NCBI GenBank assembly: GCA_902825855.1
Contig: CADECW010000021.1
Span: 1 to 64,000, forward strand
Source: an uncultured Rhodospirillales bacterium
GTDB lineage: Bacteria > Pseudomonadota > Alphaproteobacteria > Reyranellales > Reyranellaceae
Length of the DNA stretch: 64,000 bases
Reading direction: 5' to 3'
Shown: piece after piece, positions 10,788-20,115 of the stretch
How the letters are laid out: every line of letters begins with the position of its first letter
Position numbering within the stretch: position 1 is the stretch's first letter
Position numbers and translations under genes: made by a program
The notes under the pieces: model-generated
What the model saw: only the letters and a program-made list of their open reading frames with translations
What the model was told of the DNA's origin: nothing
Database searches by the model: none

Positions 10788-12173
10788 TCACCCGATCAGC
10801 GATTGCAGGACCTTGTCCAGATTTATGTGCGGCAGGGGCTTTTCGAAAGGCGCGCCGAGCTGCGGCGGCTCGAAATCCCTGATGTTGAACACGAAGCCCG
10901 GCCAGCTCTCCCGATCGGGGATCTGGCCAGGGATCTCGCCAGGGCGCACCTCGATGGCATCGGAACGGCCGCGCGGCACGCCGCGCAGGAACTGCAGGGC
11001 CTCGCCCTGCCATAGTCGGGTCGCCTGTGCGGTTGCCCGCACCGAAGCGATGGCCAGCAGGCCGGACTGCCGGGCATTGGCGCGCACGAACGGCTCGCCC
11101 AGCATGTCGCGCAGCAGCCCGACCAGGTTGTTGAGCTGACCCGACGTGATGTGGTCGGCCTTGGTCGCGACCAGCGACAGCCGATCGAGGCGGCCGATCG
11201 GCAGGATGCGGGCCAGCGGATGCTGCAGATCCTCGAACGCCTCGACGACCGTCCGCGTCGCGAGTGCGAGGTCGGCGAATGCTTCCTGGCCCTGCTGCAA
11301 TGCCGTCAACAGATCGACCAGCACGACCTGGCGGCGCAGCCGCCCGAACACCTGGTCGTAAAAGCGCTGGACCAGCCTGCGGTAAGCCTCGTAGCGCCGC
11401 GCCAGCGCCGCGCCGTTGGTACCCGCACGCGAGGAGCGCGCCCGGCTGAGCGGGAAGAACAGGGTATCGAGCGGCGCGGCGGCGCCGAGGAAGCGGCCCG
11501 GTTGCAGGAACGACAGGCCTTCGGACCGGCAGCGCTTCAGGTAGTCGACGTAGGCGCTGCCGATGTGGGCCAGCGCGAAGGGATCCTCATTCGCCGCCGG
11601 ATCGAGCGCCATGGCTTGCGCCAGCCACTCGGTCGACAGCGCCGAGCGCTTGCCGGAGTTGGCGAGTTCTTCCATCTCGGCCGACCACTCCTCGTAGTCG
11701 AGCGAGAGCAGCGGCAGGTCGAGCAGCCACTCGCCCGGATAGTCGATGAGATCGAGGTGCAGCGTGTGCGGCTCCAGCAGGCGCCGGTCGAGCCGCGACG
11801 GCGGTGCGAGGCGCAAGCGCACCCGGATTCCGCTCAGGCCGTCGGTTGGCTCCGGCCAGCGCGGTGGCTCGGCCAGTAGCTCGGCAAGGCGCTCGCGGTA
11901 GGGAAATGGCGGCAGCCCGGGAATGTCCCGCAGCTCGACCTCGCGCACGCGCTCGCGCCACGGAAAGAACGGAAAGGCCTCGACCGGTGCATCCTTGGCG
12001 TGCAGGAGAGCGTGCACGAAAGAAGTGACGAACACGGTCTTGCCCGAGCGTTGCAGGCCGGTGACGGCGATGCGATAGCCGGCGTGGTTCAATGGCGACA
12101 CACTCGCCAGTGCGGACGCGATGGCGTCGAGGGAATCTGCGGCAAGGCTGGGCAGCCGGGTCAGCGGTGACAT
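10788..12173 (-). CDS. YcjX-like P-loop GTP/ATP-binding protein
   Basis: This 461-residue protein carries a P-loop GLQRSGKT near residues 32-39, a YcjX-family DLIDYPGEWLLDLPL segment resembling a G3 motif, and VATKADH resembling the G4 base-recognition motif. I start it at the ATG ending at 12173 (MSPLTRLPSL). The frame stays open for 62 more codons, but that extension is basic and low in conservation and runs into the divergent TerB gene's upstream region. It is paired with the YcjF-like membrane protein. The biological role is unproven; a stress-related envelope function is inferred from the family. Confidence 0.88.
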   Translation of the reverse strand: MSPLTRLPSLAADSLDAIASALASVSPLNHAGYRIAVTGLQRSGKTVFVTSFVHALLHAKDAPVEAFPFFPWRERVREVELRDIPGLPPFPYRERLAELLAEPPRWPEPTDGLSGIRVRLRLAPPSRLDRRLLEPHTLHLDLIDYPGEWLLDLPLLSLDYEEWSAEMEELANSGKRSALSTEWLAQAMALDPAANEDPFALAHIGSAYVDYLKRCRSEGLSFLQPGRFLGAAAPLDTLFFPLSRARSSRAGTNGAALARRYEAYRRLVQRFYDQVFGRLRRQVVLVDLLTALQQGQEAFADLALATRTVVEAFEDLQHPLARILPIGRLDRLSLVATKADHITSGQLNNLVGLLRDMLGEPFVRANARQSGLLAIASVRATAQATRLWQGEALQFLRGVPRGRSDAIEVRPGEIPGQIPDRESWPGFVFNIRDFEPPQLGAPFEKPLPHINLDKVLQSLIG

Positions 12174-12283
12174 GGCGCGCCAGTCTAGTCCGCGCGACCA
12201 GAACATTGAATCGCTGCAATCTCCTGTTGGACGCATCGAGATGCCTTTTCCTGGACACAGTGCGGTGGCAATCGGAAGACGCC

Positions 12284-12784
12284 ATGATTGATCGTCTGTT
12301 GGACTTTTTCGCGGGTCGCGGCGAGTGGACCTCCGAGAGGCGCGTCGACGATCTCCCATTGGCGGTCGGCGCCCTGCTGATCGAGCTGGCGCGCATGGAC
12401 GACAAGGTCAATGCCAGCGAGCGACGTATCATCGAACAGCTGCTCGCCCGCACGTTCAGTCTCGATGCCAACCGCGCGCAATCGCTTGTCGAGCAGGCTG
12501 ATCGGGAGATGCAGCGCTCCGCCCAGTACTTCCCCTTCACGCAGCAGATCTGCCGGCAGGCCAGCTCCGACATGCGCGTGCAGGTCATCGAAATGTTGTG
12601 GACGGTCGCCTACTCCGACGGCGCCCTCGACCCCGACGAGGATGCCCTGATCCGCCAGGTGGCGGGGTTGATACAGGTGTCCGACCGGGAGCGCGGCAGC
12701 GCGCGCAAGAGAGCACTGGAGAAGCTTGCGAGCGACGAATTCCACCGGCCGGTTCGCCGTTCGCCATGGTGCGTCGCCGACTGA
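12284..12784 (+). CDS. TerB-family (tellurite-resistance-like) helical protein
   Basis: This 166-residue protein has two acidic helical repeats, ARMDDKVNASERRIIEQ and AYSDGALDPDEDALIRQ, typical of TerB/co-chaperone-associated domains that can bind metal. The start ATG at 12284 is preferred because the upstream part of the open frame is arginine-rich shadow sequence antisense to ycjX. No transmembrane segment or export signal is present. It is divergent from ycjX and convergent with the M16 peptidase. The function is unknown; a direct role in tellurite resistance should not be assumed from the family name. Confidence 0.8.
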   Translation: MIDRLLDFFAGRGEWTSERRVDDLPLAVGALLIELARMDDKVNASERRIIEQLLARTFSLDANRAQSLVEQADREMQRSAQYFPFTQQICRQASSDMRVQVIEMLWTVAYSDGALDPDEDALIRQVAGLIQVSDRERGSARKRALEKLASDEFHRPVRRSPWCVAD

Positions 12785-12815
12785 CTGGCTTGGGCGCCTA
12801 GAGTGGAATGTTGCT

Positions 12816-14084
12816 CTACGCCGCCAGACGTGCCGCAATCTTGTCGAGCGGCTCCAGCTCGTCGATCGGACCGAGCGCGGCGAGCGTGAGCTCGCCCTGC
12901 AGGAGCCGCCGCGCGACCCGCTGCACGGCCGCCTGATCGACCGCCTCGATGCGGGTCACGATCTCGGCATACGGGATCGGCCGGCCATGGATGATCAGAT
13001 GGCGGGCCGCCTGCTCCGAGCGTGCGCCACTCGATTCCAGCGCCATCAGCGTGCCGGCCTTGATCTGGTTGCGGGCGCGTACCAGTTCGGCCTCGGTCAG
13101 CGTATCGGCGACACCGGCGAATTCCTCGCACACCGCCGGCACCAGTTCGCCGAGGTCGTCCTCGCCCGTGCCGGCATAGATGCCGAACAGGCCGCCATCG
13201 GCATAGGCTGTGTTGAAGCAATGGATGCCGTAGACCAGGCCCCGCTCCTCCCGGATGCGCTGGAACAGACGCGAGGACATGCCGCCGCCGAACAGGGTCG
13301 AGTACACCGCGAGCGCGAAGTAGTCGGGGTCGCGATAGCCGATGCCCTGGCAGCCCAGCACCAGGTGCGCCTGCTCGAGCACCCGCGACTCGCGGCCGTC
13401 GCCGCCGACATAGGCGAGCGGCACCGGCGGCATGGCGTTGGCAGGCGTGCGCGGCACCGAGCCGAAATGCTTCTCCGCAAGTTCGACGATCTGGTTGTTC
13501 TCGACGCGCCCGGCGGCCGACAGGACCATGTTGGACGCCGTGTAGTGACGGGCGAGGAAGGCGAAGAGATCGTCGCGGCCGATCGCCTCGACGGTCTCGG
13601 CCGTTCCCAGCACCGGCCGGCCGAGCGGCTGGCCGGGAAACGCGGTGACCTGGAACTGGTCGAACACCAGGTCGTCGGGGGTGTCGAGCGCCTGGCCGAT
13701 CTCCTGCAGGATGACGCCGCGCTCGCGCTGCAGTTCGTCGGGATCGAACACCGAGTTGCGCAGGATGTCGGCCACCATCTCGATGCCCAGCGCCACGTCC
13801 TCCTTCAACACCGAGGCATGGTAGGCCGTGATCTCGCGGCCGGTATAGGCGTTCAGGCTGCCGCCGACATTCTCGATCTCCTCGGCGATGGCGCGTGCCG
13901 AGCGCGTACGCGTGCCCTTGAACGCCATGTGCTCCAGCATGTGGGCCATGCCATTGAGCTCGGCGGATTCGTGGCGCGTGCCGCAGGCGACCCAGATGCC
14001 AAGCGAAGCCGACTCGACCTCGGGCATCGCATCGACCGCTACGCGCAGGCCGTTGGGGAGGGTGGTGACCTTGACGTTGCTCAT
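12816..14084 (-). CDS. M16-family zinc metallopeptidase (mitochondrial processing peptidase-like)
   Basis: This 422-residue peptidase has the inverted zinc motif HxxEH at H48-M-L-E51-H52 (AHMLEHMAFKGT), with the third-ligand Glu expected about 75 residues later within ERGVILQEIGQ. The length and single catalytic M16 domain with an inactive-type second half match bacterial homologues of the mitochondrial processing peptidase. It is the last gene of a long minus-strand array and starts 7 bp after thrC ends. The pairing of thrC with an M16 peptidase is common in alphaproteobacteria. Confidence 0.93.
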   Translation of the reverse strand: MSNVKVTTLPNGLRVAVDAMPEVESASLGIWVACGTRHESAELNGMAHMLEHMAFKGTRTRSARAIAEEIENVGGSLNAYTGREITAYHASVLKEDVALGIEMVADILRNSVFDPDELQRERGVILQEIGQALDTPDDLVFDQFQVTAFPGQPLGRPVLGTAETVEAIGRDDLFAFLARHYTASNMVLSAAGRVENNQIVELAEKHFGSVPRTPANAMPPVPLAYVGGDGRESRVLEQAHLVLGCQGIGYRDPDYFALAVYSTLFGGGMSSRLFQRIREERGLVYGIHCFNTAYADGGLFGIYAGTGEDDLGELVPAVCEEFAGVADTLTEAELVRARNQIKAGTLMALESSGARSEQAARHLIIHGRPIPYAEIVTRIEAVDQAAVQRVARRLLQGELTLAALGPIDELEPLDKIAARLAA

Positions 14085-14091
14085 CGCCGTC

Positions 14092-15528
14092 CTATCGCCT
14101 TGCCGTACGAGGTTGTCGTAGCGCTGCCATGCGCTCGTCGATCAGTACCTGCAGCGCAGCGATGTCGTTGGGAAGCCCGTCGACGCGTTCGGTGCGCTCC
14201 ATCAGGTCTGCAAGCCGCGGCGGTAGCGCCGGGCGTTCGCCGGTCGCCTTCTCGACCGCATCCGGAAACTTGGCCGGATGGGCGGTCGACAGAACGACCA
14301 TCGGCACCTTGGCATCGCGCCGGTGATGCTGGGCCACGGCGTAGCCGACCGCCGTATGGGTATCGAGCGTCATGCCGAAGCGCTTGCGACAGTCGACGAT
14401 TGCTTTCAACGTTGCTTCGTCATCGAGCCGGCCGGCGTCGAACAGCTCGCGCACACCGCCCAGCGCATTGGCGCCGACTGCGAGCGTGCCGCTGCTCCTG
14501 AAGCCGGCCATCGCCTCGGCCAGCGCCTTGCCGTCGCGGCCGTAGAGATCGAACAGCAGGCGCTCGAAGTTGCTGGAAATCTGGATGTCCATGCTGGGAC
14601 TGTAGGTCGGCACGACGTGGGTCATGGTCATGGCGCCGGCATCGAAGAAGCGCGCCAGTATGTCGTTGCTGTTGGTCGCCACGACGAAGTGCGAAACCGG
14701 CAAGCCCATCTGGCGGGCTGCATAGCCTGCATAGACGTTGCCGAAGTTGCCCGTCGGCACCGTGAAGGCGACCGGCCGGTCGGGCGCGCCGAGCTTCACG
14801 GCCGCCCAGAAGTAGTAGACGATCTGCGCCATCACACGGGCGAAGTTGATCGAGTTCACCGCCGTAAGCGCATGGCGATCGCGGAAGGCGAGATCGTTGA
14901 AGCACGCCTTGGCGAGGTCCTGGCAGTCGTCGAACGTACCCTCGATGGCGACGTTGTGCACGTTGGGCGCCAGCACCGTCGTCATCTGGCGACGCTGGAC
15001 CTCGCTGACCCGACCGTGCGGGAACAGCATGAAGATGTCGATCGTCCGGCGGTCGCGCACCGCCTCGATGGCGGCCGAACCGGTGTCGCCTGAAGTGGCG
15101 CCGACGATGGTGGCATGCTGCTGCCGCGCCGTCAGCGTGTGGTCGAGCATGCGGCCCAGGAGCTGCAGCGCCACGTCCTTGAAGGCGAGCGTGGGGCCGT
15201 GAAACAGCTCCATCAGGTGAAGACCGCTGTCGCCGAGCGGCAACACCGGCGCCACCTCCGGCGTCTCGAACGAGGCATAGGCCTCGCTGATCAGGCGGCG
15301 GAAGGTCGGCTCGTCGAAGGCATCGCCGATGAACGGCCGCATCACCCGAAGGGCGACCTCGTTGTATGGCTGGCCCTTGAGGGCGGCGATCTCCGTCTTG
15401 GAAAATTGCGGCCATTCGGCCGGCAGGTAGAGGCCGCCGTCGCGGGCAAGACCCGCCAGCATGACGTCCTCGAAGCCAAGCGGCTCAGGGCTACCCTGCG
15501 AGCCGTGGCGCGTGCTGATATAACGCAC
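14092..15528 (-). CDS. thrC: Threonine synthase
   Basis: This 478-residue PLP enzyme converts O-phospho-L-homoserine to L-threonine. It starts with the family signature YISTRHG, has the GLYLPAEWPQ segment, and the PLP Schiff-base lysine is K117 in PTLAFKDVAL. TSGDTGSAAIEA and TVPTGNFGNVYAGY are the substrate and cofactor loops. The length is that of the longer fungal/proteobacterial subgroup. It lies between a DUF1272 gene and the M16 peptidase, all on the minus strand with short gaps. Confidence 0.96.
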   Translation of the reverse strand: MRYISTRHGSQGSPEPLGFEDVMLAGLARDGGLYLPAEWPQFSKTEIAALKGQPYNEVALRVMRPFIGDAFDEPTFRRLISEAYASFETPEVAPVLPLGDSGLHLMELFHGPTLAFKDVALQLLGRMLDHTLTARQQHATIVGATSGDTGSAAIEAVRDRRTIDIFMLFPHGRVSEVQRRQMTTVLAPNVHNVAIEGTFDDCQDLAKACFNDLAFRDRHALTAVNSINFARVMAQIVYYFWAAVKLGAPDRPVAFTVPTGNFGNVYAGYAARQMGLPVSHFVVATNSNDILARFFDAGAMTMTHVVPTYSPSMDIQISSNFERLLFDLYGRDGKALAEAMAGFRSSGTLAVGANALGGVRELFDAGRLDDEATLKAIVDCRKRFGMTLDTHTAVGYAVAQHHRRDAKVPMVVLSTAHPAKFPDAVEKATGERPALPPRLADLMERTERVDGLPNDIAALQVLIDERMAALRQPRTARR

Positions 15529-15552
15529 AGAAGAACTCCGACTACTACCCTG

Positions 15553-15804
15553 TCACGCCACTTGGCGGCAGGCTGCATGATCCTTGCGGACCCTCTTTGT
15601 CGAAGCGGGGTGTTTCTCCAGCATCCGCGCCGGGCGCGTCGGACGCTTCACGAGGTCACCGCCGCAATTCGGGCAAAGTCCGCCCAGCCGAGTTCGGGCG
15701 CAGTCCGCGCAGAACGTGCACTCGTAAGTGCAGATCAGCGCATCCGACGCGCCGTTGGGCAGGTCCTTGTCGCAGCATTCGCAGTTGGGGCGGAGATCCA
15801 GCAT
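15553..15804 (-). CDS. DUF1272 domain protein, small zinc-ribbon-like
   Basis: This 83-residue protein has three cysteine clusters: CECCDKDLP, CTYECTFCADCA and CPNCGG. They are spaced as in DUF1272 and presumably bind zinc. The C-terminal 25 residues are basic. It sits 9 bp after the M32 peptidase and 24 bp before thrC on the same strand, so it is probably part of that transcript. No function is known for the family. Confidence 0.85.
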   Translation of the reverse strand: MLDLRPNCECCDKDLPNGASDALICTYECTFCADCARTRLGGLCPNCGGDLVKRPTRPARMLEKHPASTKRVRKDHAACRQVA

Positions 15805-15813
15805 GGCTCCCTC

Positions 15814-17316
15814 TTACGCCGACAAGTAGCGGGTTTCCAGATGAGCCTTGAAGGCGGCGGTCCCAAGGCGATCGCCGGTGGCCTCTTCCAGGACCTGGTC
15901 GGTGGTTTGCAATGAGCCCTTGCCGTGCACATTAAGCCGCAGCCAGGCCAGCAAGGGCGCGAAATCGCCCTTGGCGATTGCCTGCATCAGCCCCGGATCG
16001 GCACGTCGGGCCGCAGCGAAGAGCTGAGCCGCGGCCAGTGCGCCCAGGGTATAGGTAGGGAAATAGCCCCAGCCGCCATCCGGCCAATGGATGTCCTGCA
16101 GGCAGCCCAGCGCGTCGTTGGGCGGCACGATACCCAAGAGCTCGCGCATGCCCTCGTTCCAGGCGCCGGGCAGGTCAGCGAGCTCGAGGTCGCCCGAAAG
16201 CATCGCCCGCTCCAGCCGGTAGCGCAGCATGACGTGCAGCGGATAGGTCACCTCGTCGGCGTCGACGCGGATGTAGCCCGGCGCGACGCGCGTGTAGATC
16301 CGATGAATGTTGTCGGCCGTCCAGGCCGGGCCGTCCTTGCCGAAGGCCGCGCGCATGCGCGGTGCGGCGAACGCGAGGAAGGCGTCGCTGCGACAGGCCT
16401 GCATCTCCATCAGCAGCGACTGGCTTTCGTGCAATGTCATGCCGCGCGCATTGCCGACCGGCTGGCGCCGCCAGTCGCGCGGCAGGCCGAGCTCGTAGAG
16501 GCCGTGACCGGTCTCGTGCAGCACGCCCATCAGGGCGCGCGCGAAGTCGGCCTCGTCGTAGCGTGTGGTGATGCGGACGTCGTCGGCCGTGCCGCCGGTG
16601 AAGGGGTGCGCCGAGACATCGAGTCGACCGTGCGTGAAATCGAAGCCGAGCCGGCTGCACATCTCCTGGCCGAGCTTGCGCTGATGTTCGACGGGGAACG
16701 GCCCGTCGAGTTCAAGCGGCTCGCCCGTCCTTGCCTGACGTTCCATGACGCGGCCCAGCAGATCGGGCAGGAAGCTGCGCAGTTCGCCGAACAGCTCGTC
16801 GATGCGCACCGAGCGGCCGCCCGGTTCGAACTCGTCGAGCAGCGCGTCGTAGAGCGAGGTGCCGAGCGCCGCTGCCTTGGCTTCGCCGACCCGGCGCATG
16901 ATCGCCAGCACGTCGTCGAGGGTCGGCAGCAGCGACTTGAAGTCGGCGTTCTGCCTGGCCTCGCGCCAGACCATCTCGCAGGCCGACGTGGCCCGCGTGC
17001 GCGCCTCGACCAGATCGGCCGGCAGCGCGCTCTCATGCACCCACAGCCGCCGCATCTCGCGCAGGTTGGCGGCACGCCAGGGATCGAGGCCGGTGGCCCC
17101 CTCCTCAGCCCGCGACAGCAGCTCGGGCATGTCGGGTGCCGCGATCATGCCGTGGGCGATGACGCCCAGGGTCGCAAGCTGGTCGGCGCGATCCTCGCTG
17201 GCGCCGGACGGCATCATGGCCGAGCGGTCCCAATTCAGGATCGAGCTGGCGCGGTTGACGGCACTCAACCGCGCGAAGCGGCGCTCCAGCTCGGCGTAGG
17301 GATCGTTGGCGATCAT
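15814..17316 (-). CDS. Carboxypeptidase M32 (thermostable carboxypeptidase Taq family)
   Basis: This 500-residue metallocarboxypeptidase has the M32 zinc motif HETGH in MGVLHETGHGLYELG, with a downstream glutamate helix around MTLHESQSLLMEMQ. The family-typical GTADDVRITTRYDE and TYPLHVMLRYRLE segments are also present. It acts in the cytoplasm, removing C-terminal residues from peptides. The start (ATG ending at 17316) overlaps the SURF1 stop as ATGA. The frame remains open far upstream, but that part is SURF1 in another frame. Confidence 0.95.
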   Translation of the reverse strand: MIANDPYAELERRFARLSAVNRASSILNWDRSAMMPSGASEDRADQLATLGVIAHGMIAAPDMPELLSRAEEGATGLDPWRAANLREMRRLWVHESALPADLVEARTRATSACEMVWREARQNADFKSLLPTLDDVLAIMRRVGEAKAAALGTSLYDALLDEFEPGGRSVRIDELFGELRSFLPDLLGRVMERQARTGEPLELDGPFPVEHQRKLGQEMCSRLGFDFTHGRLDVSAHPFTGGTADDVRITTRYDEADFARALMGVLHETGHGLYELGLPRDWRRQPVGNARGMTLHESQSLLMEMQACRSDAFLAFAAPRMRAAFGKDGPAWTADNIHRIYTRVAPGYIRVDADEVTYPLHVMLRYRLERAMLSGDLELADLPGAWNEGMRELLGIVPPNDALGCLQDIHWPDGGWGYFPTYTLGALAAAQLFAAARRADPGLMQAIAKGDFAPLLAWLRLNVHGKGSLQTTDQVLEEATGDRLGTAAFKAHLETRYLSA

Positions 17317-18059
17317 GGCTTGACCTTCGTGCGGCCGGCGATGGTGAGGCGACCGTTCTCCCAGTGATAGGCGAGATAGACACCGGCCAGCGCCAGCGCG
17401 AGCAGGAACCACGTGATGGCGTACTGCAGGTGGTCGTTGGGGATGTCGAGACGCGTCTGGCCGCCGATCGGCACGCCGCCTGGATTGGCTGCGGAATCGG
17501 CTTCGAGGAAGAACGTGTCGAGCTTGGGATCGGGCGCGGCCCCCGCCAGGCTGCGCATCAGCGGCACGTCGACGTGGAACCAGACGTTCTTGTCCGGCAC
17601 GTTCTCGGGTGCGAACTGGCGGCGCTCCTGGTTGCGGCGCACGACACCCGTGAGGTCGACGCGACCTGCGATCTGTCCCTGGGCGCGCCTCGCCGGGTCC
17701 TTCTGCTCCTGTGGAATCCAGCCGCGATCGAACAGCACGATGCGGCCATCGTCGGTACGCAGAGGCGTCACGACCTGCAGGCCGACCTTGTTCTTGAGGT
17801 TGCGCGCGGCGAGGTAGAACTCCTTGTCGTTCAGGAACGCGCCCGACACGGTCACGCGGCCGTACTCGTGCCGCAGCGGATTGCCGCGCAGCAGCTCGTC
17901 GAGCGCGATCGGCGCCGCCGCCTGGTTGACCTCGATACGATGCAGGATGTCGCGCTTCCATTCGCGGCGCTCCATCTGCCAGATGCCGAGACCGAGCGAG
18001 ACCAGGAAGATCGGAAGCGAGATGAGGGTGGGCCACAAGGCTGGCCTGAGCCGGATCAT
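17313..18059 (-). CDS. SURF1-family cytochrome oxidase assembly protein
   Basis: This 248-residue inner-membrane protein assists haem a insertion into subunit I of aa3 oxidase. It has an N-terminal helix (residues about 8-24) and a C-terminal helix (about 212-232, HLQYAITWFLLALALAGVYL) flanking a periplasmic beta domain with VLFDRGWIPQE, as usual for SURF1/Shy1. The start is the ATG ending at 18059, 8 bp after the DUF983 gene. It overlaps the M32 gene by 4 bp. Confidence 0.94.
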   Translation of the reverse strand: MIRLRPALWPTLISLPIFLVSLGLGIWQMERREWKRDILHRIEVNQAAAPIALDELLRGNPLRHEYGRVTVSGAFLNDKEFYLAARNLKNKVGLQVVTPLRTDDGRIVLFDRGWIPQEQKDPARRAQGQIAGRVDLTGVVRRNQERRQFAPENVPDKNVWFHVDVPLMRSLAGAAPDPKLDTFFLEADSAANPGGVPIGGQTRLDIPNDHLQYAITWFLLALALAGVYLAYHWENGRLTIAGRTKVKP

Positions 18060-18067
18060 GCGCTCTC

Positions 18068-18430
18068 CTATCCGTCCAGGGCCGTCGAGCGATGGGTGTA
18101 CTGCTGGGCGATCAGCCACGCCTTCAGCACGCGTAGCATCCAGACGCCGAGCCCGACGGTGAAAGGTCCCCAGATCAGGACATGCACCCACCAGGGCGGC
18201 TCGAAGCGGAACTCGACCCAGAACACCAGGATCATGACGATGGCACCCAGTCCCATGATGACGAACACCGCGGGCCCGTCGCCCGCGTCGTTGCCGCGCA
18301 GGTCGAGGCCGCATTCCGGGCAGCGCTCGACAACGCCCAGGAGCCCGCGGAACAGCCGGCCGCGGCCGCAGCGCGGGCAGGCGCCGCGCAGGGCGACGTC
18401 GACAGGCGATTGCCGCGGCCAATCCGGCAT
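18068..18430 (-). CDS. DUF983 small membrane protein with zinc-ribbon motif
   Basis: This 120-residue protein begins with two CxxC knuckles, ACPRCGRGRLF and RCPECGLDL, followed by two membrane helices at about 52-72 and 80-100. DUF983 proteins typically sit between ctaE and the SURF1 gene in alphaproteobacteria, as here, which implies a role in oxidase assembly, perhaps metal handling; the mechanism is not established. The open frame extends into ctaE, but the ATG ending at 18430 is the first codon outside it. Confidence 0.85.
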   Translation of the reverse strand: MPDWPRQSPVDVALRGACPRCGRGRLFRGLLGVVERCPECGLDLRGNDAGDGPAVFVIMGLGAIVMILVFWVEFRFEPPWWVHVLIWGPFTVGLGVWMLRVLKAWLIAQQYTHRSTALDG

Positions 18431-18497
18431 GCACACGCTCCCAAAGGCGAACCGCCGGGGATCGCCCGGCGGTTCGAACATAGTCTGTGGCGTTGCC

Positions 18498-19376
18498 TCA
18501 GTGCAGGGCGATCGGCGCGTTGCCCGAGCCCCACCAGTAGATGCAGAAGAAGAGGAACAGCCACACCACGTCGACAAAATGCCAGTACCAGGCGGCCGCC
18601 TCGAAGCCGAAATGCTGGGTCGGCTTGAACTGGCCGGCCATGGCGCGGAACAGGCAGACCAGCAGGAAGGTCGTGCCGACCAGCACGTGGAAGCCGTGGA
18701 AGCCGGTGGCCATGAAGAACGTCGACGAATAGATGTTCTCACGGAAGCTGAACGGCGCGTTGATGTACTCGTAGGCCTGGATGGCGGTGAAGCAGACGCC
18801 GAGGATCACCGTCAACGTCAGCCCGCGCACCGCATCGCGCTTGTTGCCCTCGAGGATCGCATGGTGCGCCCAGGTTACCGTGGTGCCCGACAGCAGCAGG
18901 ATCAGCGTGTTCATGAAGGGCAGGTCGAACGGCGCGATGACGCTGATGCCCTTGGGCGGCCAGATGCCGCCGACTGCCTCGGCGCGCACCGGCATCTCGG
19001 GCGAATTCGGGAACAGCGAGGCGTCGAAGAAGGCCCAGAAGAAGGCAGCGAAGAACAGCACCTCCGAGGCGATGAAGAGGATCATGCCGTAACGCAGGCC
19101 GAGCTGGACCACGGCCGTGTGGTACTTGCGCGATTCGACGATGACGTCGCTCCACCACCAGAACATCACGGCGAGGATCAGCACCAGGCCGGGCGCGATG
19201 ATCCACCACTGCACCGCCTTGACGATGCTGGCGATGCCGGTGCCCAGCATCTCGGGATGCATGCCGAGCCCCGCGCCGACCGCCAGCAGCAGCGCACCCA
19301 GCGCGCCCAGCGCCGGCCACGGGCTGGGATCGACCAGATGGTAGGGATGCTTGGGAGTGCCGTCGGCCATGATCAT
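18498..19376 (-). CDS. ctaE: Cytochrome c oxidase subunit III
   Basis: This 292-residue subunit has seven predicted helices and conserved segments KYHTAVVQLGLRYGMILFIASEVLFF, FFDASLFP, TTVTWAHHAI and GFHGFHVLVGT. It stabilises the D-channel side of subunit I and binds lipids. I use the ATG ending at 19376 because it overlaps the ctaG stop (ATGA); an in-frame ATG ending at 19370 is the alternative. It belongs to the cta operon between ctaG and the DUF983 gene. Confidence 0.97.
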   Translation of the reverse strand: MIMADGTPKHPYHLVDPSPWPALGALGALLLAVGAGLGMHPEMLGTGIASIVKAVQWWIIAPGLVLILAVMFWWWSDVIVESRKYHTAVVQLGLRYGMILFIASEVLFFAAFFWAFFDASLFPNSPEMPVRAEAVGGIWPPKGISVIAPFDLPFMNTLILLLSGTTVTWAHHAILEGNKRDAVRGLTLTVILGVCFTAIQAYEYINAPFSFRENIYSSTFFMATGFHGFHVLVGTTFLLVCLFRAMAGQFKPTQHFGFEAAAWYWHFVDVVWLFLFFCIYWWGSGNAPIALH

Positions 19377-19972
19377 CCACCCTTTCCAGTGGCATCGGCA
19401 GGAACGCTGCCGAGCAAGGTCTTCGCCCGCTCCGTCTTGGCCTCGAAGAAGGTGTACGAGAGCGTGATGGTGCGGACGTTGTCGTAACGCCGATCCTTGT
19501 CCATCTCCGGATCGACGAAGAATACTACGGGCATGTCGACCGACTGCCCGGGCAGCAGCAACTGCTCGGTGAAGCAGAAGCATTGCAGCTTGTTGAACCA
19601 CGGGCCCGAATGCTCGGGCGTCACGTTGTAGGTCGAGGTGCCGACGATCGGCCGCTGCGAGACGTTGGTCACTCGGTAGAAGACCATCTTCTCTTCGCCC
19701 AGCCTGACCTTGACCTCGCGCTCGAGCGGCGTGAAGCGCCACGGCAGGTTGGCATCGACGTTGGAATCGAAGCGCACGTTGACGGTGCGCGACAGCACGG
19801 GGCGATCCCCTCCCTGGGCGCCCTGCTCCAGGGCGATCCTGGGCGTGCCGCCGAAACCGGTGGCGCGGCAGAACATGTCGTACAGCGGCGACGCGGCGTA
19901 CGCGAGCGCCAGCATGCCGCCGACAGCGGCGGCGAGGGTCCAGGCAAGCCGGGCGTTCTTGTCGCCGCTCAC
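19373..19972 (-). CDS. ctaG: Cytochrome c oxidase assembly protein CtaG (Cox11 family, copper delivery to CuB)
   Basis: This 199-residue protein is anchored by one N-terminal helix (about residues 9-27) with a periplasmic immunoglobulin-like domain. The copper-binding CFCF motif is present in LQCFCFTEQ. An additional conserved Cys lies in DMFCRATG. Cox11/CtaG proteins insert copper into the CuB site of subunit I. Its start overlaps the preceding small membrane gene and its stop overlaps ctaE, both as ATGA. Confidence 0.96.
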   Translation of the reverse strand: MSGDKNARLAWTLAAAVGGMLALAYAASPLYDMFCRATGFGGTPRIALEQGAQGGDRPVLSRTVNVRFDSNVDANLPWRFTPLEREVKVRLGEEKMVFYRVTNVSQRPIVGTSTYNVTPEHSGPWFNKLQCFCFTEQLLLPGQSVDMPVVFFVDPEMDKDRRYDNVRTITLSYTFFEAKTERAKTLLGSVPADATGKGG

Positions 19973-20115
19973 TGCTGCGGCCCCATGCGCACGATGGTGA
20001 GCACGAAGAAGATCACGACCAGCACCAGCAGGAAGCCGGCCACGACCAGGTTCTTGCCGCGCTGGCGGCGGTGCATGTCTGAATCGCCGGGGCGGTTATC
20101 GGCCATCACGCTCAT
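19969..20115 (-). CDS. Small single-helix membrane protein of the cta operon
   Basis: This 48-residue protein has a short charged N-terminus and one hydrophobic helix at about residues 23-43. It starts with ATGA overlap on the ctaB stop and ends in ATGA overlap with ctaG, so the three are translationally coupled. Comparable tiny CoxF-like proteins lie between ctaB and ctaG in other alphaproteobacteria and are thought to assist oxidase assembly. An internal ATG ending at 20106 is an alternative start. Confidence 0.8.
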   Translation of the reverse strand: MSVMADNRPGDSDMHRRQRGKNLVVAGFLLVLVVIFFVLTIVRMGPQQ